DNA of 6,523 nucleotides from contig WQTL01000376.1 in assembly GCA_009786275.1 (NCBI GenBank), positions 1-6,523 on the forward strand, read 5' to 3'. Source of the DNA: Bacillota bacterium. GTDB taxonomy: Bacteria > Bacillota > Clostridia > Oscillospirales > Acutalibacteraceae. Both the position numbers and the translations under genes were made by a program. Positions 1-6,284 of the stretch are shown here, piece after piece. Numbering within the stretch: position 1 is the stretch's first letter; every line of letters starts with the position of its first letter. The notes beneath the pieces were generated by a model. It worked only from the letters and a program-made list of their open reading frames with translations. It was not told the DNA's origin and ran no database searches.

Positions 1-666
1 GTCCTCGCAGACATTGGCCAGCAGGCGGCCGCTGTCCTCCACGGTGGCCCACTCCAGCACGCCGTTCATGGGCACGTGGAACATGATGGGGTCGAAATTC
101 TTGATGATGTTGCCGTAGAGGATGCCGCTTTGCCGCAGGGACACCCAGTGCTTCAGGCCCGATTCGGCGAATACGCTCTCGGCGATGGTTTTGCTGATGG
201 CGTAGTGGTCCCACACGCTGATTTTGATGGGGTCGCCCGTGCGCCCCCAGTGGATGGGCGCGTCGCGCTCGCCGGTCTCCGCCACGGTGCCGATGTAGAC
301 GGTCTTAATTTCATCGGCGTTGGGCTGGGCCTGGATGGCCCGCACGATATTGCGCGCGGCGGTGACGTTGACCTTGAAGGTATTCTTCGGGTCGTAGTCC
401 GCCATCGGCGAGACCATGCCGCCCACGTGCAGCACGTAGTCCGCCCCCGTGACGCCCGCCAGGACGTCCTCGTAGCTCAGCAAATTGCCCCAGATGAGCT
501 TGACGGAAGGGTCGTTTTCGTAGGGCGCGAACAGCGCGCGGCCCTTCGGCTCGTCCAGATTGAGCAGCACGAGATCGAACTTGTCACGCCGCCGGTAGAG
601 CTCTTGAAAGCCGTGCCAGCCCATGTTGCCGGAGGACCCTGTCAGGAATACCGTTTTCTTTGCCAT
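1..666 (-). CDS. NAD-dependent epimerase/dehydratase (extended SDR), 3' end cut by window edge
   Basis: This is an NAD(P)-binding enzyme of the extended short-chain dehydrogenase/reductase superfamily, typically acting on nucleotide sugars or related carbonyl substrates in the cytoplasm. Reading leftward from the ATG at 666-664 gives 222 codons without a stop, running off the left edge, so the C-terminal substrate-binding part is missing. The N-terminus has the Rossmann dinucleotide motif TGSSGNMG (G10, G13, G16) after the beta strand KTVFLT. An 'ADYVLHVGG' strand follows at 76-83, then N100 in KVNVTAARNI. T127 sits in the YIGTVAETG strand, and the catalytic YxxxK is Y155-A-I-S-K159. GAGGAG lies about 10 bases before the ATG, which supports this start. 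The gene is divergent from the lipoprotein gene, and no partner genes are visible to suggest a substrate. The superfamily assignment is firm; the substrate is unknown. Glycine replaces the usual alanine in the 'HVGG' strand, a minor variation. Confidence 0.9.
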   Translation of the reverse strand, partial: MAKKTVFLTGSSGNMGWHGFQELYRRRDKFDLVLLNLDEPKGRALFAPYENDPSVKLIWGNLLSYEDVLAGVTGADYVLHVGGMVSPMADYDPKNTFKVNVTAARNIVRAIQAQPNADEIKTVYIGTVAETGERDAPIHWGRTGDPIKISVWDHYAISKTIAESVFAESGLKHWVSLRQSGILYGNIIKNFDPIMFHVPMNGVLEWATVEDSGRLLANVCED

Positions 667-703
667 ATGTCGTTTTCTCCTCAATTTATTTTTCTTCTTT
701 AGC

Positions 704-731
704 ATTATAGCACGGGATGCGTTCTTCTTAA
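704..731 (-). promoter_or_regulatory. Extended -10 promoter for the epimerase gene
   Basis: On the minus strand, a perfect TATAAT (plus-strand 704-709) is directly preceded by TGC, giving the extended -10 form TGnTATAAT. The best -35 candidate is TTAAGA (726-731), 16 bases upstream, matching four of six consensus positions. An extended -10 commonly compensates for a weak -35. Transcription would start near 697, leaving a leader of about 30 bases that contains the GAGGAG ribosome binding site. Confidence 0.6.
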
Positions 732-775
732 TTACGATATGGAAATATACGCGATTTTACATATTATTCATAAAA

Positions 776-829
776 CCCCCTCTGTCGCGTACTTGCCGCT
801 GCGCGGCCGCGACATCTCCCCCAAGGGGG
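776..829. repeat. Compound intergenic hairpin element
   Basis: A C-run (776-780) is followed by a two-step inverted repeat: TGTCGCG (783-789) with CGCGACA (808-814), and nested inside it GCCGC (795-799) with GCGGC (803-807) around a TGC loop. TACTT is unpaired on the left side only. A CCCCC-AA-GGGGG palindrome follows (818-829); its G-run could instead pair with the C-run at 776-780. C-rich/G-rich ends around a GC stem resemble short intergenic repeats often seen in gut Clostridia genomes, but that family link is from general familiarity and only one copy is in this window. No T-run follows on either strand, so it is not a standard intrinsic terminator. It lies upstream of both divergent promoters. 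Confidence 0.5.
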
Positions 830-869
830 CGACCCTGGCGGTACCCGAAAGATAACGCCGCCAACAATG

Positions 870-898
870 TTGACAAGGCGAGCACAGTAAAGTATAAT
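870..898 (+). promoter_or_regulatory. Perfect sigma-70/sigma-A consensus promoter for the lipoprotein gene
   Basis: TTGACA (870-875) and TATAAT (893-898) are both exact consensus hexamers separated by the optimal 17 bases. Transcription would start near 905, giving a leader of about 25 bases before the ATG at 931, with AAAGG (915-919) as ribosome binding site. It could drive the whole lipoprotein-GH31-topB run, since no clear promoter or terminator is seen in the two gaps downstream. Confidence 0.85.
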
Positions 899-930
899 AA
901 TGCAAGAAGCGAAGAAAGGCTGGTTACATA

Positions 931-1737
931 ATGAAAAAGTTGTTCGTATGCGCAGCGGCGCTGGCCCTCCTGATAAGCCTTGCGGCCTGCGGCGGAAAAC
1001 CCGAGGCCAGCACGCCGGCGACAACAGAGGCAATCGAAACGACGGCGGAGCCGGAAAGCACTTCCATACAGGACGAATCTGAAATCGAAGAAGATCAGCT
1101 GCCCGCGCTCCCCACGGACACGGCGGGCATCGCGGCCTATTACAACACCGCCTTGGGCAATACGAAGCTGCGGCGCGCCAGCTTCAAGCGCACCATGACG
1201 AAGGTGACGTCCTGGGCCGTGCTGGGGCTGGTGGACGAGCAGGACATGCAGGACTGGCCCTCCGTGCAGCGGCTGGCGAACGTGGACGAGACCAAATCCG
1301 CCCCCAGCGACCTTGCCGCCCTGCGGCCGGAGTGGGTCCGGGAGGCCAGCGCGAGGGAGGACGGCGGCACGGCGGCGCTCACCATACGGCTGAAGGACCA
1401 CCCCTTCGAGGAGATCGACCCTAAACCCGGGACCTACGGCTATGTGGGCACCATCGACAAGCCCACGGCGGAAAAGATGGTGTTCGACGCCTCCGTGATC
1501 CTCACCAACGGGATACTCACCAGCGCGGACGTAACGAAGGCCCTGTTCGCCCTGACCGGCGGCGTGTACACCGTCAGCATCGACACCCAAACGGGGAAGA
1601 TCATAAGCGTGCGCTTCAGCGCCACCCAGGCGGCGGACGGCGAAGCCAAATGCAGGGCGATCTCCATCGCGCCGATCCCGGGCAAGGCGACCGTCACGCT
1701 GAAGGGCGACATGACAGCGACATACGTGCCGGTGTAG
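931..1737 (+). CDS. Putative lipoprotein of unknown function
   Basis: A 268-residue secreted protein anchored to the outer face of the membrane. The N-terminus is a classic lipoprotein signal: MKK, a hydrophobic stretch (4-19), and the lipobox LAAC with the lipidated cysteine at C20, followed by GGK. Residues 23-58 form a Thr/Glu/Ser-rich linker, then a globular domain opens with TAGIAAYYNTALGNTKL (64-80). The C-terminal half (about 165-268) alternates short hydrophobic and polar stretches (YGYVGTIDK, VYTVSIDTQTGKIISVRFSA, KATVTLKGDMTATY), suggesting beta structure. The 'AAYYNTA' opening resembles uncharacterised lipoproteins common in Clostridia. No enzymatic motif is recognised, and it does not look like an ABC solute-binding protein. 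The start is supported by AAAGG 11 bases upstream (a slightly long spacing) and by the perfect promoter just before. The GH31 gene follows after 83 bases; a shared role is possible but not shown. Confidence 0.85.
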   Translation: MKKLFVCAAALALLISLAACGGKPEASTPATTEAIETTAEPESTSIQDESEIEEDQLPALPTDTAGIAAYYNTALGNTKLRRASFKRTMTKVTSWAVLGLVDEQDMQDWPSVQRLANVDETKSAPSDLAALRPEWVREASAREDGGTAALTIRLKDHPFEEIDPKPGTYGYVGTIDKPTAEKMVFDASVILTNGILTSADVTKALFALTGGVYTVSIDTQTGKIISVRFSATQAADGEAKCRAISIAPIPGKATVTLKGDMTATYVPV

Positions 1738-1747
1738 ATAACCTGTC

Positions 1748-1763
1748 AGGCGGAGACGCAGTG
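1748..1763. repeat. Partial copy of the GGAGACGCA hairpin repeat
   Basis: AGGCGGAGACGCA (1748-1760) is repeated exactly at 1771-1783, a 23-base offset. This first copy has only the left arm; the loop and right arm are replaced by GTGTAATTTT. It looks like a truncated or decayed unit of the repeat whose full copies are at 1773-1801, 3798-3822 and 3843-3871. Confidence 0.6.
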
Positions 1764-1772
1764 TAATTTTAG

Positions 1773-1801
1773 GCGGAGACGCACTGCCGTGCGTCTCTAC
1801 A
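1773..1801. repeat. Hairpin repeat, full copy (lipoprotein-GH31 gap)
   Basis: Left arm GGAGACGCAC (1775-1784), loop TGCC, right arm GTGCGTCTCT (1789-1798): a 10-bp stem with one terminal G-T pair. The 29 bases 1773-1801 are identical to 3843-3871. No T-run follows on either strand, so it would not act as a standard intrinsic terminator, but it could affect RNA stability or downstream expression. It ends 8 bases before the AAAGGAGAA that serves the GH31 gene. Confidence 0.8.
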
Positions 1802-1820
1802 ACATAAAAGGAGAACCATT

Positions 1821-3800
1821 ATGCGCGAACTGTATCCCGGTATCTATGAAATCACCCTGGGCGAGCCCGAGGACTTGACCCCCCTGGCGTTTCGCGAATA
1901 TCCCCCCAAGGAGCAAGCGCTGCGGGCCTTCGGGGCCCTCCCCTGCCCCTTTGAGGAAAGCCAAATCACGTGGCGGCAGAGCAGCCGGGGCTTCACCCTG
2001 GAGCTGCCGATGAGCGGCTTCGAGCAGATTTACGGCTTCGGCTTGCAGCTGAAGAGCTTCGCGCAGCAGGGCAGGAAGAAAACCCTGCGCTGCAACGCCG
2101 ACCCCGTGGCCAACACCGGCGACAGCCACGCCCCCGTGCCCTTCTATGTGTCCACGGAGGGCTACGGCGTGTTCGTGGATACCGCGCGGTACGCGGCGTT
2201 TTACTGCGGCGCGAACGAAAAAAAAGACCACTCCCCGCGCACCATGGGCGTCGATATCCCCGCCGCGCGGGGCGTGAAGATTGTCGTCTTTGCGGGCGCG
2301 AATATGCTGGAGGCCGTGCGCAAATACAACCTGTTCAGCGGCGGCGGAGCCATGCCGCCCATGTGGGGCCTGGGGGTGTGGTACCGGGCCTATTACAAGG
2401 GCAAGTCTGATACCATCGAGGAGTTCGCGCGCAATTTCCGGGAGCACAGGCTGCCCATGACGGTGCTCGGCCTGGAGCCCGGCTGGCACACGGCGGCGTA
2501 TTCGTGCTCCTACGTGTGGAACAGGGAGAACTACCCCGACCCCGCCGCGTTCATCGAAAGCATGCGCGCGCTGGGGTACCAGATCAACCTGTGGGAGCAC
2601 GCCTTCGTCAACCCGCAGGCCCCGTTTTACGACGAGATCGCGCCCTGGTGCGGGGAATACGAGGTATTCAACCAGGGGCTGACGCCGGATTTCGCGACGC
2701 AAGAAGCCCGGGATATTTTCGCAAATTATCATCAAAAAGAGCTGGTTGATCATGGAATCAGCGGCTTTAAGCTGGACGAGTGCGACGGCTCGGACTATAC
2801 CGGCGGGTGGAGCTACCCTAATTTTGCGCGCTTTCCTTCGGGATTGGACGGCGAACAGATGCATAATTTGATCGGCCTGCTGTATCAGCACACCGTGGCG
2901 CAGGCCTTCAAACAATACGGCAAGCGGACCTGGGGCCTGGTGCGGGCCTCCGGCGCGCTGGCGGCGCCCTCGCCCTTCGCGCTCTACAGCGATTTGTACG
3001 ACCACAGGGACTACATCCACGGCCTGGTGAACATGGGCTTCACGGGGCTGCTGTGGTGCCCGGAGATACGCGCCGCCAACAGCGTGGAGGACCTCGTGCG
3101 GCGCATACAGGCCAACGTGTTCGCGCCGCTGGCCATGGTCAACGCGTGGAATTTCCCCTACCCGCCGTGGTGGCAGACCGATGCCTCGCTCAACCGCGAG
3201 GGTGTGTTCATGGACAACATCAATGAAGTGGAAGCGCACACGCGCACCTGGTTCGGGCTGCGCATGCGGCTGCTGCCGTATCTCTACACGGCGTTCCGAA
3301 AATACGCCGAGGAGGGCACGCCGCCTGTGCGCGCCCTAGTGATGGACGACCCCGAGGACGAAAATTGCTGGACGGCGGACCACGCCGTGCTCGTTGGAGA
3401 CAGCCTCTACTTTGCCCCCATGGTCGCGGGCGAGACGGAGAAGGCCTTCTATCTGCCGCGCGGGCAATGGGTGAATTTCTTCGACGAAACGCAGACGCTT
3501 ATCGGCGGGCAGGAATATACGTTTACCTATGGCCTGGGCGAATTCCCCTTCTATGTGAAAGCGGGCACGCTGCTGCCGCTGGCAAAGCCGGAACAGTTCG
3601 TGGCGGAGCACCCCACGCTCACCCTGGAGCCGAGGTACTACGGGCCGAAGCCCGAGGGCGAGGTCAGCGTCACGTTTTATGAGGACGACGGCGCGAGCAT
3701 CGATGGGCCGGGCAACGAAGTGACGCTGACGATGCGGGCGGACGGTACGTTCGGGCTTGCAAGAGAAGGCGGGTGCGGGCATATCATGTATGTGTTATAG
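1821..3800 (+). CDS. Glycoside hydrolase family 31 (alpha-glucosidase/alpha-xylosidase-like), cytoplasmic
   Basis: A 659-residue retaining alpha-glycosidase of family GH31. With no signal peptide, it probably acts in the cytoplasm on imported oligosaccharides. An N-terminal beta-sandwich (about 1-175) includes QIYGFGLQLKSF (69-80). The (beta/alpha)8 barrel starts near MPPMWGLGVWYR (178-189) and includes TVLGLEPGWH (214-223). The likely nucleophile is D319 in GFKLDECDGSD (315-325). The likely acid/base is D391 in ALYSDLYDHRDY, in the position of the usual WSGD motif. RLLPYLYTAF (483-492), GDSLYFAPMV (526-535) and FPFYVKAGTLLPL (575-587) are typical of the barrel end and the C-terminal beta domains. 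The start is supported by AAAGGAGAA ending 5 bases before the ATG. The family is secure. The substrate is not: KLDECD differs from both the DMNE of alpha-glucosidases and the DFGE of alpha-xylosidases, so a distinct subfamily is likely. The TAG stop lies at the edge of a hairpin repeat. Confidence 0.9.
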   Translation: MRELYPGIYEITLGEPEDLTPLAFREYPPKEQALRAFGALPCPFEESQITWRQSSRGFTLELPMSGFEQIYGFGLQLKSFAQQGRKKTLRCNADPVANTGDSHAPVPFYVSTEGYGVFVDTARYAAFYCGANEKKDHSPRTMGVDIPAARGVKIVVFAGANMLEAVRKYNLFSGGGAMPPMWGLGVWYRAYYKGKSDTIEEFARNFREHRLPMTVLGLEPGWHTAAYSCSYVWNRENYPDPAAFIESMRALGYQINLWEHAFVNPQAPFYDEIAPWCGEYEVFNQGLTPDFATQEARDIFANYHQKELVDHGISGFKLDECDGSDYTGGWSYPNFARFPSGLDGEQMHNLIGLLYQHTVAQAFKQYGKRTWGLVRASGALAAPSPFALYSDLYDHRDYIHGLVNMGFTGLLWCPEIRAANSVEDLVRRIQANVFAPLAMVNAWNFPYPPWWQTDASLNREGVFMDNINEVEAHTRTWFGLRMRLLPYLYTAFRKYAEEGTPPVRALVMDDPEDENCWTADHAVLVGDSLYFAPMVAGETEKAFYLPRGQWVNFFDETQTLIGGQEYTFTYGLGEFPFYVKAGTLLPLAKPEQFVAEHPTLTLEPRYYGPKPEGEVSVTFYEDDGASIDGPGNEVTLTMRADGTFGLAREGGCGHIMYVL

Positions 3801-3822
3801 AGACGCACGGCTGTGCGTCTCC
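3798..3822. repeat. Hairpin repeat, inverted copy overlapping the GH31 stop codon
   Basis: Left arm AGAGACGCAC (3799-3808), loop GGCT, right arm GTGCGTCTCC (3813-3822). This is the reverse complement of the unit at 1775-1798 and 3845-3868, with one difference in the loop. The TAG at 3798-3800 that ends the GH31 gene matches the conserved TAG that begins the inverted unit. A short A-run follows (3825-3830), not a T-run. Confidence 0.8.
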
Positions 3823-3842
3823 CGAAAAAAGCTCTTATTCAT

Positions 3843-3871
3843 GCGGAGACGCACTGCCGTGCGTCTCTACA
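3843..3871. repeat. Hairpin repeat, full copy (GH31-topB gap)
   Basis: Identical over 29 bases to 1773-1801, in the same orientation, with stem GGAGACGCAC/GTGCGTCTCT and loop TGCC. It lies 20 bases after the inverted copy at 3798-3822. In RNA, the two copies could each fold alone or pair with one another in a stem of about 25 bp with one mismatch. Its end is 11 bases upstream of the AAAGGA ribosome binding site of topB (3882-3887). Confidence 0.8.
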
Positions 3872-3894
3872 TAAACGGTTGAAAGGACCCTCCC

Positions 3895-6066
3895 ATGCCA
3901 AAAACCCTCGTCCTGGCCGAAAAGCCCTCCGTGGCCAGGGAGATCGCCCGCGTGCTGGGCTGCCGCCAGGGCGGCCCCGGCTGCCTCATGGGCGGCAATT
4001 ACATCGTCACCTGGGCGCTGGGGCACCTTGTCACCCTGGCCGACCCGGAGGCCTACGACGGCAAGTACCAGCAGTGGCGCCTGGAAGACCTGCCCATGCT
4101 GCCCAAACAGATGAAGCTCGTGGTCATCAAGCAGACGGGCAAGCAGTTCAGCTCTGTATCCACCTTGCTGCGGCGCGCGGACGTGGGCGATATCGTCATC
4201 GCCACCGACGCCGGGCGCGAAGGCGAACTGGTCGCAAGATGGATTCTGCTCAAAGCCGGGTGCAACAAGCCCATACGGCGGCTGTGGATTTCCTCCCAGA
4301 CCGACAAGGCCATCAAGGAGGGCTTCGCCAAGCTTCGTCCGGGGAAGGAATACGACAACCTGTATCGTGCCGCGCAGGCCAGAGCCGAGGCCGACTGGCT
4401 GGTGGGGCTCAACGTCACCCGGGCGCTGACGTGCAAGCACAACGCCCAGCTTTCGGCCGGGCGCGTGCAGACGCCCACCCTCGCGCTGATTGTCGCACGG
4501 GAGGAGGAGATAGTGCGCTTCCAGCCGAAGGAGTACTACACCCTGCGGGCGAACTTCGCGGGGTTCAACGCGATCTATCAGGATAAAAAAGGACAGGCGC
4601 GGTTTTTCGACAGGGCGGCTGCCGAGGAGCTGCTCAAATCGATGCAGGGCAAACAGGCCACCGTGGCGGAGGTCAAAAAGGAATACAAGCAGCAGGCCCC
4701 GCCCGCGGCCTACGACCTCACCGAGCTGCAGCGCGACGCCAACAGGAAATACGGGCTTTCCGCCAAGCAGACCCTCGCGGCCATGCAGAGCCTCTACGAA
4801 ATCCACAAGCTGGTCACCTATCCCCGCACGGATTCGCGCTACATCCCAGACGACGTGGCGCCCAGCTTGCCGGAGCGGCTGCGGGCTGTGTCGATCGGGG
4901 CGTATAAGGAGATCGCGTTCGCCCTGCTGAGGCAAAAGATCACCACGCGATATATCGTCAACAACGCGAAAGTAACCGACCACCACGCGATTATCCCCAC
5001 GGAGGAGCAGGCGAATTTCGCCAGGCTGAGCACCGACGAGAGCCGGATTTACGATCTTGTCGTGCGCAGATTTCTGGCGGTGCTCAGCGCGCCGCACGAA
5101 TACGACGAAGTGAAGGCGCGGTTGCAGATCGGCCCGCACAGCTTTTACGCCAAGGGCAAGACCGTGCGCGCGCCCGGCTGGAAGGCCGTGTACGGTGGCG
5201 CGGTTGACGACGACGAGGAGGAGGGCGACGGCGATATCCGGGGGCAGAGCCTGCCCGCGCTCACCCAGGGCAGCAAGCTCAACCCCACAAGCATCATGAT
5301 CGCAAGCGGAAAAACCAAGCCCCCCGCCAGATACACCGAGGCCACGCTGCTCACCGCCATGGAGAACCCGCCCGATTTGCCAAGGAACCCGAACCCCGGG
5401 GCGTATCTCGTCCCCCCTGCCCTGGGCACCCCCGCCACGCGCGCCGACATCATCGAGAAGCTGTTCGATACGTTCTATGTCGAGCGCAGAGGCAAGGAGC
5501 TCGTGCCGACCTCCAAGGGCAAGCAGCTGGTGCGCATCGTACCGCAGGAGCTGAAAAGCGCGGCGCTGACGGCCAGCTGGGAGCAGCAGCTGGGGGGCAT
5601 CGCACGGGGAAATGTGCGGGCCGAGCAGTTCACCGGCGACATGCGCGGCTACGCGGCGCGGCTGGTGTCGGAGGTGGTCGCCTCCCCGGAGGGCTATGTG
5701 CACGACAACCTCGCCCACGAGAAGTGCCCCGACTGCGGCAAGCAGCTGCTGGACGTCAACGGCAAGAAGGGCAGGATGTATATCTGCCCCGACCGCGAGT
5801 GCGGCTACCGCAGGAGCGTGAGCGTGGTCACCAACGCGCGCTGCCCGGAGTGCCACAAGAAGCTGGAGCTGCGCGGCGAGGGCGAAAAACGCGGCTTTTT
5901 CTGCGTGTGCGGCTACCGCGAGCGCCTGAGCGACTTCGAGGGCCGCCGCGAAAGCGCCGGCGCGAACAAGCGCGACACGGCGGCGTTCATGGAGTCGCGG
6001 AAACAGGAGGAGCGCTCCACGTTGGGGGATTTGTTCGCGGCGTTGCAGGGCCGGGGGGAAGAATAG
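3895..6066 (+). CDS. topB: DNA topoisomerase III (type IA)
   Basis: A 723-residue type IA topoisomerase that passes single DNA strands through a transient, tyrosine-linked nick, resolving recombination and replication intermediates. The Toprim domain (1-145) starts with LVLAEKPSVAREIARVLG, with catalytic E9, and carries the metal-binding motif TDAGREGE (104-111). LSAGRVQTPTL (186-196) belongs to the central domains. The active-site tyrosine is Y309 in VTYPRTDSRYIP. TDHHAIIPTE (361-370) and GTPATRADIIEKL (511-523) are conserved family motifs. An acidic stretch (D438-D447) lies before the final core segment. The C-terminus has zinc-ribbon-like cysteines: C611/C614 with C631/C636, and C650/C653 with C670/C672. 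The length fits the Bacillus-type TopB of about 730 residues. AAAGGA 7 bases upstream supports the start. Conjugative elements also carry topB genes, but no conjugation gene is visible here, so a chromosomal gene is the simpler reading. Confidence 0.95.
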   Translation: MPKTLVLAEKPSVAREIARVLGCRQGGPGCLMGGNYIVTWALGHLVTLADPEAYDGKYQQWRLEDLPMLPKQMKLVVIKQTGKQFSSVSTLLRRADVGDIVIATDAGREGELVARWILLKAGCNKPIRRLWISSQTDKAIKEGFAKLRPGKEYDNLYRAAQARAEADWLVGLNVTRALTCKHNAQLSAGRVQTPTLALIVAREEEIVRFQPKEYYTLRANFAGFNAIYQDKKGQARFFDRAAAEELLKSMQGKQATVAEVKKEYKQQAPPAAYDLTELQRDANRKYGLSAKQTLAAMQSLYEIHKLVTYPRTDSRYIPDDVAPSLPERLRAVSIGAYKEIAFALLRQKITTRYIVNNAKVTDHHAIIPTEEQANFARLSTDESRIYDLVVRRFLAVLSAPHEYDEVKARLQIGPHSFYAKGKTVRAPGWKAVYGGAVDDDEEEGDGDIRGQSLPALTQGSKLNPTSIMIASGKTKPPARYTEATLLTAMENPPDLPRNPNPGAYLVPPALGTPATRADIIEKLFDTFYVERRGKELVPTSKGKQLVRIVPQELKSAALTASWEQQLGGIARGNVRAEQFTGDMRGYAARLVSEVVASPEGYVHDNLAHEKCPDCGKQLLDVNGKKGRMYICPDRECGYRRSVSVVTNARCPECHKKLELRGEGEKRGFFCVCGYRERLSDFEGRRESAGANKRDTAAFMESRKQEERSTLGDLFAALQGRGEE

Positions 6067-6102
6067 GCTTTTTTCCACGCCAAACGCATGAGTACAGAAA
6101 TG

Positions 6103-6131
6103 TTAACAAAAGCTGGAAGATGTGGTATAAT
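6103..6131 (+). promoter_or_regulatory. Near-consensus promoter downstream of topB
   Basis: TTAACA (6103-6108, five of six consensus bases) and a perfect TATAAT (6126-6131) are separated by the optimal 17 bases, and TGG directly before the -10 gives an extended -10. Transcription would start near 6138. A 7-bp inverted repeat, TCAGCCC (6131-6137) with GGGCTGA (6142-6148), spans the predicted start site and could be an operator, though this is only a possibility. The promoter would drive the short ORF at 6153, the structured region after it, and the ORF entering at 6510. Confidence 0.75.
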
Positions 6132-6152
6132 CAGCCCAAGGGGGCTGAGAAA

Positions 6153-6284
6153 ATGAGCGAGTTGCTGAAATATATCAATTTATCTCACTCAAATCCGGTT
6201 TACCACGCCCGTGAACAGGGGCGTTCGTTCATTGTATCACCAATAGTACCATATGCGGTGGTGCTTGTCGTAATGTGCCGCTAA
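6153..6284 (+). CDS. Possible small ORF of 43 codons (or remnant of an interrupted gene)
   Basis: The ATG lies about 15 bases after the predicted transcription start, with GGGGG (6140-6144) eight bases upstream as a possible ribosome binding site. The product begins MSELLKYINLSHSNP and ends VPYAVVLVVMCR, with a hydrophobic tail but no recognisable domain. The second half overlaps sequence that appears folded into hairpins (6205-6224 and 6255-6281), so the last 25 or so codons may simply be readthrough into a noncoding RNA. It could be a real small protein, a leader peptide, or the 5' end of a gene interrupted by an inserted element. Nothing in the sequence decides between these. Confidence 0.25.
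   Translation: MSELLKYINLSHSNPVYHAREQGRSFIVSPIVPYAVVLVVMCR

Noticed and set aside
76..702. 208-codon plus-strand frame at the left edge
   Set aside because: Antisense to the epimerase gene, which has the Rossmann and YxxxK motifs and a good ribosome binding site on the other strand.
757..1590. 277-codon minus-strand frame across the lipoprotein gene
   Set aside because: Overlaps the well-supported lipoprotein gene, its promoter and the intergenic hairpin, and has no good start signal or domain.
1773..1801. GGAGACGCAC hairpins as intrinsic terminators
   Set aside because: Stems are strong enough, but no T-run follows in either orientation at any of the full copies.
1797..3239. 480-codon open frame on the minus strand
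   Set aside because: Antisense shadow of the GH31 gene, with Arg/His/Val/Gly-rich composition and no recognisable motif.
1748..3871. CRISPR array
   Set aside because: The repeats are few, irregularly spaced, partly inverted and separated by a whole gene; there are no regular spacers and no cas genes.
3835..6078. 747-codon open frame on the minus strand
   Set aside because: It is antisense to the whole of topB, whose motifs are unmistakable. The frame is open because GC-rich codon use removes stops; the product is a low-complexity mix of Ala, Arg, Gly, Leu and His with no domain.
6067..6080. T6 run after topB as an intrinsic terminator
   Set aside because: No GC-rich stem lies directly upstream of the T-run; only about three base pairs can be drawn, so no terminator is claimed.
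6131..6148. TCAGCCC/GGGCTGA palindrome as a defined operator
   Set aside because: It spans the predicted transcription start, but a single 7-bp inverted repeat with no known regulator nearby is too little for a separate feature.
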